Positions 15,584-22,335 of a DNA stretch of 33,689 nucleotides are shown one piece after another. How positions within the stretch are numbered: the stretch's first letter is position 1; every line of letters begins with the position of its first letter. The notes below the pieces were generated by a model. That model was not told where the DNA came from and made no database searches. It saw nothing but the letters and a program-made list of their open reading frames with translations. Position numbers and translations under genes: made by a program. The DNA comes from Eutrophocola sp963925675 (GTDB taxonomy: Bacteria > Pseudomonadota > Gammaproteobacteria > Pseudomonadales > Pseudohongiellaceae). The DNA is taken from assembly GCA_963925675.1 (NCBI GenBank), contig CAWUSW010000074.1:1-33689 (forward strand), in the 5' to 3' direction.

Positions 15584-16617
15584 GATGTGCGTGCCTTAAT
15601 ATGTATCGGTCCAAAAGGTTCACTCTGCGCAATTTCAATCATTGCTTCCTTGATTAATTCCATGACTGCAAGAAAGGTCACAACTACTCCCATGCGTCCT
15701 TCATCTTTTCTGAGAAGCGATAACATCGGGACAAATTGATTGTCAGAAATACTTAACAGGATTTGTGACATTTTCTCGCGCGTGGAAAGACTGTCGCGCT
15801 GAATATGATGGTGTTCAAATAAATCTGATCGGCGCAATACTGTGGCAAAGGCCTGTAGAATTTCTTTTAAATCTATTTCCGGAAGCGGAACTTCTTTTTC
15901 CATTACAGGAGCTTCAGCACTGGCTAGATGGATATCACGTTCAAGACGCGGATATTCATCCAGAGATTCCGCCGCTTCCATAAAGCGTTCATATTCCTGT
16001 AATCGACGTATTAACTGTGCACGAGGATCTTCTTCTTCATCCTCTTCATCAGAGGTTCGCGGCAGGAGAATGCGTGACTTGATTTCTGCAAGCATGGCAG
16101 CCATCACCAGATATTCAGCCGCCAGTTCAAATTGAGCGGCTTCCATCAGTTCTACATAGGCAATGTACTGATCAGTGATTTCAGAAACATTGACATTCAA
16201 AATATCGATATTCTGTCGTTTGATCAGATAGAGCAAAAGGTCCAGCGGCCCTTCAAAAGCTTCGAGAAAAACTTCCAGTGCATCGGGCGGAATATACAGG
16301 TCTCTGGGCAAGTCTGTCATCGCCTGCCCGGCAACAAACGCAAAAGGCATTTCTTCTTGACCACCATTACTGTGTTCACGGGCTTCTACAAGAAGTCTGA
16401 CCTTATTCACCAACTTAATATTTAAATCCTGCTCCGGCTGCACTTCATCATCATTTATGTCATCTTCAGCTTCAGCTGCTTCAACTTCCTGAGCAAGTGT
16501 TTGTGGACTGTCATTTTCAGAGGCAATGGCCAATTCATCCATAGCAGCAGAATTATTGTCCTGACCAGACAAATCCTGTTCGTTTATATCCTGCTCGGAA
16601 TCGAGTTCATTGCTCAT
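15580..16617 (-). CDS. scpA: ScpA, segregation and condensation protein A (kleisin)
   Basis: 345 residues. The kleisin core begins near residue 112 with LEVFLEAFEGPLDLLLYLIK, followed by DILNVNVSEITDQYIAYVE and EYLVMAAMLAEIKSRILLP, and ends in a winged helix (VVTFLAVMELIKEAMIEIAQ) that binds the SMC head. Typical ScpA starts almost at the core, so about 100 residues here are an acidic N-terminal extension (rich in E, D, Q). The internal DEEDEEEDPRAQL loop and the kleisin linker are ordinary. Overlaps of 4 bases with both trpS and scpB indicate one operon. Confidence 0.93.
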   Translation of the reverse strand: MSNELDSEQDINEQDLSGQDNNSAAMDELAIASENDSPQTLAQEVEAAEAEDDINDDEVQPEQDLNIKLVNKVRLLVEAREHSNGGQEEMPFAFVAGQAMTDLPRDLYIPPDALEVFLEAFEGPLDLLLYLIKRQNIDILNVNVSEITDQYIAYVELMEAAQFELAAEYLVMAAMLAEIKSRILLPRTSDEEDEEEDPRAQLIRRLQEYERFMEAAESLDEYPRLERDIHLASAEAPVMEKEVPLPEIDLKEILQAFATVLRRSDLFEHHHIQRDSLSTREKMSQILLSISDNQFVPMLSLLRKDEGRMGVVVTFLAVMELIKEAMIEIAQSEPFGPIHIKARTS

Positions 16618-17828
16618 CGATTATTCAGTCCCATGGCCTGTCGCACATCAACCATTGTTTCTCTGGCAACTTCTCTGGCTTTTTCTGAACCTTCAGTGAT
16701 GATTGATTTCACCATTGCCATATTATCTTCCAGTTGCCTGGCTTTTATTCGTATCGGCTCAATTTCATTAACCACCGCGTCAATTACTGGCTTCTTGCAT
16801 TGGAGACAGCCAATACCGGCACTACGGCAGCCCTTCTGGACCCAATCCTTGGTATCCTCATCAGAATACACCAGATGGAATTCCCATACAGGGCATTTTT
16901 CTGGGTCACCAGGATCAGATAAACGCACTCTGGCGGGATCCGTCGGCATGGTTTTAATCTTCTGGTTTATTTCGTCATTTTCATCACGCAAAGAAATAAT
17001 ATTGTCGTAGGACTTTGACATTTTGCGGCCGTCAAGACCTGGCATTTTGGGGGCTTTAGTCAGCAGTGATTGTGGCTCTGCCAAAATCATCTTGCCGCTG
17101 CCTTCCAGATAGCCAAACAGTCTTTCCTGATCCCCAAGAGAGATGTTTTGTTGCTCTTTTAACAGTGCCTGGGCTCGTTCCAGCGCTTCATGATCGCCAG
17201 TTTCAAGATAGGATTTACGCAGGTTCTTGAAAAGGCTACCGGCCTTCTTACCCATTTTTTTAATACCTGACAGTGCATTTTCTTCAAAGTCTGGTTCACG
17301 GCCATAGAGATGGTTAAAACGGCGCGCCACCTCACGGGTTAATTCCACATGTGCCACCTGGTCAGCACCCACAGGAACATTACCTGCCTGGTAGATCAGA
17401 ATATCTGCACTTTGCAAAAGTGGATAGCCGAGAAAGCCATAGGTACTTAGATCCTTGTCCTTAAGATTTTCCTGCATATCCTTGTAACTAGGCACACGCT
17501 CTAGCCAGCCCAAAGGCGTCATCATGGATAACAGCAAATGCAATTCGGCATGTTCTGGTACGCGGGACTGGATAAACAGTGTTGCCGCCTGGGGGTTCAC
17601 ACCCGCTGCCAGCCAGTCGACGACCATTTCCCAGATATTATTTTCAATAACCTGAGGATCATCATAATGAGTGGTCAAGGCATGCCAGTCAGCCACGAAA
17701 AGAAAGCACTCATATTCGTGCTGTAATTTAGTCCAGTTTTTAATAACACCGTGAAGATGTCCCAGATGCAGACGTCCGGTTGGACGCATGCCTGACAGCA
17801 CTCTCAGCTGCGAATTGACTGAGCTCAA
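16614..17828 (-). CDS. trpS: Tryptophanyl-tRNA synthetase, long form with cysteine cluster
   Basis: 404 residues, class I aminoacyl-tRNA synthetase that charges tRNA-Trp. The HIGH equivalent is GRLHLGHLHG and the second signature is GRKMSKSYDN. Compared with the short (about 334-residue) E. coli type it has an insert of about 60-70 residues before KMSKS (from EENALSGIKKMGKK to LLTKAPKMPG). C-terminal to it four cysteines at 312, 334, 341 and 344 are spaced C-x21-C-x6-C-x2-C, close to the [4Fe-4S] motif described for Thermotoga maritima TrpRS. The start is TTG with GGGAG seven bases upstream. It leads the scpA-scpB-rluB operon, and a -10 box with an overlapping palindrome lies upstream. Confidence 0.94.
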   Translation of the reverse strand: MSSVNSQLRVLSGMRPTGRLHLGHLHGVIKNWTKLQHEYECFLFVADWHALTTHYDDPQVIENNIWEMVVDWLAAGVNPQAATLFIQSRVPEHAELHLLLSMMTPLGWLERVPSYKDMQENLKDKDLSTYGFLGYPLLQSADILIYQAGNVPVGADQVAHVELTREVARRFNHLYGREPDFEENALSGIKKMGKKAGSLFKNLRKSYLETGDHEALERAQALLKEQQNISLGDQERLFGYLEGSGKMILAEPQSLLTKAPKMPGLDGRKMSKSYDNIISLRDENDEINQKIKTMPTDPARVRLSDPGDPEKCPVWEFHLVYSDEDTKDWVQKGCRSAGIGCLQCKKPVIDAVVNEIEPIRIKARQLEDNMAMVKSIITEGSEKAREVARETMVDVRQAMGLNNR

Positions 17829-17861
17829 TTGTTACTCCCTGGCTCTTATTATTAGCCGATG

Positions 17862-17886
17862 ATTATACCTGTATTTGCTCAGGTAT
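17862..17886 (-). promoter_or_regulatory. Probable trpS operon -10 box overlapped by a palindrome
   Basis: On the minus strand a perfect TATAAT (17862-17867) lies 34 bases before the trpS start. A perfect 7-base inverted repeat, ATACCTG (17865-17871) and CAGGTAT (17880-17886) with an 8-base spacer, overlaps it. The arrangement fits a repressor site on the promoter. No good -35 is visible at the right distance. Confidence 0.45.
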
Positions 17887-17952
17887 TGGCAGGGTTGAAG
17901 CGACTTAGTGCAATGATTTTAAAAAAAAAGTAAAAGAATAGAATGGCTGTGA

Positions 17953-18573
17953 TTAACGGAAGGCACCAGCGTCGGCTTTCCCCTCTCGCAAGACCTGCGG
18001 CACTCCATCAACCAGGCTCACTACCGTAGTCGGCTCAAGCCCACAGAAGCCTGAATCAATTATCAGATCCACCTGATTCCCCATCACATCCCTGATTTCA
18101 TCGATATCATCCATGGGTAATGAGGCGCCCGGCAGTATCAGGGTACTGCTTAACAGGGGTTCATTCAGCTCTTTCAGAAGTGCTGAAACCACAGGATGAT
18201 CAGGAACCCTGATACCTATTGTTTTGCGCTTGGGATGCATCATAAGTCTGGGGACTTCCGAGGTTGCCCGTAAAATAAAGGTGTAGGCATCAGGGGTAAA
18301 AGCTTTCAATAAACGGTAGTCAGTATTGTTGACTCTGGCATAGGTCGCCAGCTCTGAAAGGTCCCGGCACATCAAGGTAAAATTATGCTTGTTGTCTAAT
18401 TCCCTGATTCGAATAATACGCTGCAAGGCTGCCTTATCCTGGATATGGCAGCCAAGAGCATAGGCGGAGTCTGTTGGATAAATAATTACCCCGCCGCGCT
18501 TTAGTACATCCACCGCCTGTCTGATAAGACGTAACTGTGGATTCTCTGGATGTATTTCAAAAATCTGGGACAA
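17953..18573 (-). CDS. yciO: YciO-type protein (Sua5/YrdC/TsaC superfamily)
   Basis: 206 residues with the YrdC-like fold: YPTDSAYALGC, RKTIGIRVPDHP and the threonine/serine pocket LLSSTLILPG. The sequence runs close to YciO rather than to TsaC or Sua5; TsaC and Sua5 make threonylcarbamoyl-AMP for the t6A37 tRNA modification, while YciO's exact role is less certain. The start is TTG at 18573 with AGGA eleven bases upstream; residues MSQIFEIHPENPQ match the usual N-terminus, so this start is likely right. It precedes trpS on the same strand with a 124-base gap that contains the trpS promoter, so it is a separate unit. Confidence 0.88.
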   Translation of the reverse strand: MSQIFEIHPENPQLRLIRQAVDVLKRGGVIIYPTDSAYALGCHIQDKAALQRIIRIRELDNKHNFTLMCRDLSELATYARVNNTDYRLLKAFTPDAYTFILRATSEVPRLMMHPKRKTIGIRVPDHPVVSALLKELNEPLLSSTLILPGASLPMDDIDEIRDVMGNQVDLIIDSGFCGLEPTTVVSLVDGVPQVLREGKADAGAFR

Positions 18574-18671
18574 AAGTCAAATTTCCTGAAGGGTCCTGAT
18601 ACTTTGACAATTAAAAAAAACGCAAGCCTAACACAGTGTTATTGGGAACAAGCAAATTTTTCCAATCGGGC

Positions 18672-18677
18672 TATAAT
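18672..18677 (+). promoter_or_regulatory. Candidate -10 box for yciB
   Basis: A perfect TATAAT, 48 bases upstream of the yciB start, in a T-rich stretch. There is no convincing -35 hexamer 16-18 bases further up, so this is a suggestion only. Confidence 0.4.
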
Positions 18678-18725
18678 GGGCTTTTCCCTTACCGGGTATA
18701 GTAAATTACCCTTTGAAAATAAAGT

Positions 18726-19334
18726 ATGAAACAACTGATTGATTATATTCCCCTGATCGCATTCCTCATTGTTTATAAACTTGACGAACGCCTCATTAAT
18801 ATAGGTTCCTTTGAGTACACGCTGGGGGGAATTTTTAGTGCCACAGAAATGCTGGTGGCAAGCTCTATTTTGGTTTATGGCTCCATATTTCTGGTAAACG
18901 GGAAGCTTAGCCGATCACATTTATTTCTTTTGTCAGCCGTGGTGATTTTTTGTTCGTTCACGCTTATCTTCCGCGAAGAAGCTATCCTGAAATGGAAAGC
19001 ACCGGTGGTGAACTGGATTTTTGCCTGTGTATTTATTGGCAGCCAATATTTCAACAAACAGAATATGGCACAGATAATGCTGGGGCATATAGTTGAGTTA
19101 CCGGCAGAGAAATGGAAAACCCTGAATTTCGCCTGGGCCGGGGTATTTTTTGTCCTCGGTTGTACCAACCTCTTTGTCGCTTTTACCTTTCATGAGTACT
19201 GGGTGGACTTCAAGGTGTTTGGGAGTATGGCAATTCTCCTGCTGTTCTCAATTTTACAAATGGTTTATCTCTGGCCTTACATTGAGGAACAGGAAAAGAA
19301 AGCTCAGGAGCAGGAAAGCCAGGATCTTTCATGA
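18726..19334 (+). CDS. yciB: YciB/IspZ inner-membrane protein (septation protein A)
   Basis: 202 residues with five or so transmembrane helices. The diagnostic opening KQLIDYIPLIAFLIVYK and the WKAPVVNWIFACVFIGSQYF, NFAWAGVFFVLGCTNLFVAF and WVDFKVFGSM segments match YciB. YciB affects envelope integrity and cell-division machinery in E. coli and its relatives are needed for intracellular septation in Shigella; no enzymatic activity is known. The C-terminus is a short charged, probably coiled tail. It is monocistronic here: a perfect terminator follows at 19378. The yciI gene that often follows yciB is absent. Confidence 0.93.
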   Translation: MKQLIDYIPLIAFLIVYKLDERLINIGSFEYTLGGIFSATEMLVASSILVYGSIFLVNGKLSRSHLFLLSAVVIFCSFTLIFREEAILKWKAPVVNWIFACVFIGSQYFNKQNMAQIMLGHIVELPAEKWKTLNFAWAGVFFVLGCTNLFVAFTFHEYWVDFKVFGSMAILLLFSILQMVYLWPYIEEQEKKAQEQESQDLS

Positions 19335-19377
19335 AAATTATCATCAAGCAGCCAGGTTCGACTTAAAAATTTGAGAT

Positions 19378-19409
19378 AAAAAAAAGCGGACATAATGTCC
19401 GCTTTTTTT
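19378..19409. terminator. Bidirectional terminator between yciB and the cyclophilin gene
   Basis: A perfect stem, GCGGACA pairing with TGTCCGC (19386-19402), is flanked by at least seven A and seven T residues. It works on both strands and lies between two convergent genes. Confidence 0.9.
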
Positions 19410-19436
19410 GTGTAAGTAGATTTATCAGCTGCAAAG

Positions 19437-20066
19437 CTAATCAATAAGAGGAGACCTCAGATCAGGGAAGTTTTCATCAAGAATCATATTCCACTGATAA
19501 ACCCGGTCTGATCTTTTTTCCAGCACCCCTTTGGCATCCCCTGCAATGTTAATTGAATTGATAGTGTCGCCAATTCTAATCTGCCGAATGATCTCTTTCC
19601 CTGAATGTATTAAACCAAAGACGGTGTGGGCACCGTTTAGATGAGGCGCAGCCATGTGCGTGATAAAAAACTGACTGCCATTGGTCACTGGTCCGGCATT
19701 GGCCATAGCAAGTATTCCCATCTGGTTAAGGCGCAAGCGGATTTCGTCTTCGAACTGGTAACCTGGTCCACCAGAACCATTTCCGGCAGGATCCCCACCC
19801 TGTGCCATAAAATCCTCTATGACACGATGAAAGGTCAAGCCATCGTAAAAACCACGACTGGCAAGATTGACAAAGCTGGCTACAGTAAGGGGGGCGACCT
19901 GGTGGTAAAGCAGAAACTCCATCGTTCCCCTGTCCGTCTCAACAATTGCATATACCTTTGTCGGATCTTTTGCTGCAGGCTCCTGGGCAATTGCACTGCT
20001 TCCGGCTATTACCGTCATGCAGCTGAGAAGGATTAATCCGAATTTTGCTAACACTTTATTTATCAT
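19437..20066 (-). CDS. Exported cyclophilin-type peptidyl-prolyl isomerase
   Basis: Cyclophilins speed cis-trans isomerisation of prolyl bonds and assist folding, here in the periplasm. From the ATG at 20066 (GGAAAG about eight bases upstream) the protein is 209 residues with a signal peptide: MINK, hydrophobic core, then AIA-Q near residue 29. The earlier ATG at 20099 would add 11 polar residues and has a poorly placed ribosome-binding site. Core motifs are GFYDGLTFHRVIEDFMAQGG, the NGSQFFIT signature and HLNGAHTVFGLI. The active-site Arg and Phe/Gln residues are present. It resembles PpiA. Convergent with yciB. Confidence 0.9.
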   Translation of the reverse strand: MINKVLAKFGLILLSCMTVIAGSSAIAQEPAAKDPTKVYAIVETDRGTMEFLLYHQVAPLTVASFVNLASRGFYDGLTFHRVIEDFMAQGGDPAGNGSGGPGYQFEDEIRLRLNQMGILAMANAGPVTNGSQFFITHMAAPHLNGAHTVFGLIHSGKEIIRQIRIGDTINSINIAGDAKGVLEKRSDRVYQWNMILDENFPDLRSPLID

Positions 20067-20162
20067 TTCATGCTTTCCAGGGGTTTTAGTTTTAGTCATG
20101 ACCTTGGCAACTATTTTTAATTCTGGGGCTATTATACTGAACCCTTGCCCTACATGGGAGCA

Positions 20163-21017
20163 TCACTGCAGGGGAGATGATTTACCCTGCTGAAAGTAAC
20201 GCATAATCTCCGTCACTAAAGGTTTCATGAAAAATGCCTGCTCAGGCATGATATCAACCTTGATCCCGCTTTCCTCTAACTGCCCTTTCACCACCGGCCC
20301 AATCGCAGCCACACAGCATTGATTCAGGCTTTTAATCATCTCATCCAGCAACCCATGCCTTTTCGCCACACTCTGCAGACGCCTGAACTGCGGCTGGGAA
20401 GTGAAGGCAATAACATCCACCGCATTTTCAATGAGAGCTCGAATCAGCGCTAATACTCGCTTTTCATCGGATTCATCGGCATACACATAGGGAGAGACAG
20501 TTTCAGCTCGTCCCTGACGACTCGCCAGGTAATTCACCAGCTTTACATTGGGATCTTCACCATACAGCTGAACTGCTACACGGCGACCTTTAAGGTCCAT
20601 CGTTGTAAGCGAATCAATCACTCCGTCCGTGGTGGGTGAATTAGCCTGAACAGCATTTTTTATACCAATTTCGCGTAATGCACGTGCAGGCTTTGGACCT
20701 CGGCTTAACAATGACGTTTGCGACAAGGCATCTACCAATGCAGCTTTTAAAGCATGCCGCTCAGCCAGTGCCAGCAAACGCCTGACCCCTTCTCCAGTAA
20801 GAATGATGAATAAATCAGGAGGACTGTCGATAAATTGCTCAATCCAGCTCAGCACAGGACCTTCATCAGGCGCATCATGAATAGCGATCAGAGGGATACG
20901 CAGGACCTGTGCGCCTCTCTTTTCCAAAAGCTGCGCCATTGTGTCCAGTTGCCTGGATTCTGGTACTGCTATGCGTAGATTACCAAGCTTGTTATTTATC
21001 AATTCTGTTTTTGCCAT
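20163..21017 (-). CDS. Uroporphyrinogen-III synthase family protein (orphan HemD-like)
   Basis: 284 residues of the HemD fold (two alpha/beta lobes), which closes and rearranges hydroxymethylbilane to uroporphyrinogen III, precursor of heme, siroheme and cobalamin. Visible are IAVPESRQLDTMAQLLEKRG, PDLFIILTGEGVRRLL, the RGPKPARALREIGI segment, PTTDGVIDSL, the interdomain region RRVAVQLYGEDPN and VIAFTSQPQFRRL. It does not sit in a hemC-hemD-hemX cluster. The RGPKPARALRE form is, as I recall, typical of HemD-like proteins found near nitrate/nitrite assimilation genes, so a siroheme-related role is possible. Start ATG has GAGGA about 12 bases upstream. It is divergent from a small membrane protein gene across a region with a repeated heptamer. 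Whether it replaces the main HemD cannot be told. Confidence 0.8.
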   Translation of the reverse strand: MAKTELINNKLGNLRIAVPESRQLDTMAQLLEKRGAQVLRIPLIAIHDAPDEGPVLSWIEQFIDSPPDLFIILTGEGVRRLLALAERHALKAALVDALSQTSLLSRGPKPARALREIGIKNAVQANSPTTDGVIDSLTTMDLKGRRVAVQLYGEDPNVKLVNYLASRQGRAETVSPYVYADESDEKRVLALIRALIENAVDVIAFTSQPQFRRLQSVAKRHGLLDEMIKSLNQCCVAAIGPVVKGQLEESGIKVDIMPEQAFFMKPLVTEIMRYFQQGKSSPLQ

Positions 21018-21353
21018 TACTGGAGTATTCCTCTCGACAAAGCAAAACCTGATCCCAGGCCGTTATACAAAAATATTGAACCAAGGTGATCCGGCATAAT
21101 AATGTTACCGTAAGTGTTACCAAATGATAATAATTAACGACAATATTTAAAAAGCCAGGTATTAAGGGGCCTAAATTAGCCGGTATTTACCAGGATCAGT
21201 AGTTATTACTGTCAAATATGGTAACAAAATCACATTATTTACTAAATAATTTGCATATATGTTACCCATAAAGGTAACACTGTGTTACCATAGCTCCGCG
21301 TTTTCACAAGAAGCGTGGTTAATCATCTAAATATTCTTAAAAGGAGACAACTG
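21018..21353. promoter_or_regulatory. Divergent regulatory region with six TGTTACC heptamers
   Basis: Six exact copies of TGTTACC lie at 21103-21109, 21115-21121, 21220-21226 (reverse), 21260-21266, 21273-21279 (reverse) and 21283-21289. The first two are tandem, 12 bases apart. The last three form two interlocked palindromes (TGTTACC-N6-GGTAACA and GGTAACA-N3-TGTTACC). By chance about four copies would be expected in the whole 33.7 kb on both strands. A -10-like TATAAC for the HemD-like gene lies at 21062-21067 (minus), which puts the tandem pair at activator distance. I recognise no known regulator for this word. Confidence 0.65.
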
Positions 21354-21464
21354 ATGACCGTTAAAATTAAGAACTCAGAAACTATTGAAGAAGTTGTAGT
21401 AAGCACAATCAGTACTTTAGCGGTACTGGCTGTACCAGTCTTGATTATTCTCGCCTCTGCATAA
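21354..21464 (+). CDS. 36-residue single-pass membrane protein, unrecognised
   Basis: A short frame beginning ATG ACC GTT and ending GCA TAA. The ribosome-binding site AAAAGGAG is seven bases before the ATG, one of the best in the window. The product has a polar, acidic-basic N-terminal half (MTVKIKNSETIEEVV) and a C-terminal hydrophobic helix of about 20 residues containing VLAVPVLIILA, so it should sit in the inner membrane with a short tail. There are no cysteines or histidines for cofactors. I do not recognise it. Small respiratory-complex subunits, regulators of a membrane enzyme, or type I toxins all have this size and shape. The heavily marked promoter region upstream argues that it is expressed and regulated. 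No partner gene follows on the same strand. Confidence 0.65.
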   Translation: MTVKIKNSETIEEVVVSTISTLAVLAVPVLIILASA

Positions 21465-21638
21465 CATCGTTATGCTCTGGTGGAGTGATTTGGCTTTGCT
21501 CTCACCTTTCGCAGGTAGCATTAGAGTCTAAGTTAACAGTCCCCAAAATAGCCGCAGCCTGGAACCAGGTTCCCCCCTTAATCTTGCTAACAGGTTGCGA
21601 CTAATTAAAATCTTACCAGCCCATCTTAATACTCTTCC
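21465..21638. other. Non-coding stretch between the small protein gene and moaB
   Basis: It contains a weak stem (GGTGgAG...CTCTCACC, about 21479-21507) that might end the small transcript and a perfect 13-base palindrome GGAACC-A-GGTTCC at 21561-21573. No protein-like frame, tRNA or strong terminator is visible. Confidence 0.35.
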
Positions 21639-22166
21639 CTAATCTTCTCTGTAGGTAATCCTGTCAACAAAATTACAGGGTCTGTGACGGGAATCCAGCT
21701 GCTCTTTGATAATCCCTTCCCAGGCAGTTTTACATGCGCCTGGAGAACCTGGCATACAGAACACTACCGTATTATTACTTAAACCCCCGAAAGCTCTGGA
21801 CTGAATCGTAGAAGATCCAATTTCCTTGTAGGAAAGATAGCGAAACAATTCACCAAAACCATCAATAGCAGATTCCAAAAGCGGAGAAATTGCCACGACA
21901 GTATTGTCCCGCTTGGTAAACCCGGTCCCTCCTGTCAGCAAAACTGCATTGACTTTCACATCATCAATCAGGGTTTTAACCAAAGCCCTCAAGGCATCCA
22001 CGTCATCCTTGCAGATATGCTTTTGATACAAGTTATGCCCCTGTGCTTTTAGTGCATCAACCAGGTATTGACCGGAAGTATCAGTGTCTTCAGTGCGGGT
22101 ATCAGAAACAGTGACCACTGCTATTTGCAGTGGAAAGAATTCTTTTTGAGGTTTATTTCCAGCCAT
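21639..22166 (-). CDS. moaB: MoaB/MogA-family molybdopterin protein
   Basis: 175 residues. MoaB/Mog proteins bind molybdopterin; MogA and active MoaB homologues adenylylate it before molybdenum insertion, while E. coli MoaB is dispensable. Motifs: AVVTVSDTRTEDTDTSGQYL, the nucleotide/MPT loop LLTGGTGFTKRDNTV, GFGELFRYLSY and the CMPGSPGACKTAW loop. The C-terminal extension (RHRPCNFVD) is the MoaB form. The ATG is preceded by AGGG at 8 bases. It is downstream of moaA on the same strand, 165 bases away, with a 127-base palindromic element in the gap. Confidence 0.92.
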   Translation of the reverse strand: MAGNKPQKEFFPLQIAVVTVSDTRTEDTDTSGQYLVDALKAQGHNLYQKHICKDDVDALRALVKTLIDDVKVNAVLLTGGTGFTKRDNTVVAISPLLESAIDGFGELFRYLSYKEIGSSTIQSRAFGGLSNNTVVFCMPGSPGACKTAWEGIIKEQLDSRHRPCNFVDRITYRED

Positions 22167-22208
22167 TTTTTTAACCCTGAGAAAATTTAATTAGATTCTA
22201 TCGAAGCG

Positions 22209-22335
22209 CTGAGAGTGAATTTTCCTGCTTCGGGGCTAGGCAAATTCGAGCGAAAAAGCGGAGTTTGCAGATGCCGTAAATGAGCATTTTGAGCTCGAAT
22301 TTAAAGACGCCCCGGGGCAGGAAAAACCCTCTCAG
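22209..22335. repeat. 127-base nested palindromic element between moaA and moaB
   Basis: Four perfect arm pairs are nested in order: CTGAGAG/CTCTCAG (ends), TTTTCCTGC/GCAGGAAAA, CGGGGC/GCCCCG, and AAATTCGAGC/GCTCGAATTT (22242-22251, 22293-22302), giving 32 paired bases around a 41-base centre. The end at 22329-22335 overlaps the moaA stop codon (22332-22334). It looks like a mobile, non-autonomous intergenic repeat. The centre (GCGGAGTTTGC...TAAATGAGCATTTT) reminds me of intergenic repeats seen in other gammaproteobacteria, from memory only. Confidence 0.75.

Noticed and set aside
21260..21279. NarL/NarP 7-2-7 site in the heptamer cluster
   Set aside because: TACCCAT occurs once, but its partner is in the wrong spacing and the other five copies do not fit TACYYMT.
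21472..21531. 19-codon frame (MLWWSDLALL...) after the 36-residue protein gene
   Set aside because: No ribosome-binding site and only seven bases from the previous stop; too short to judge.
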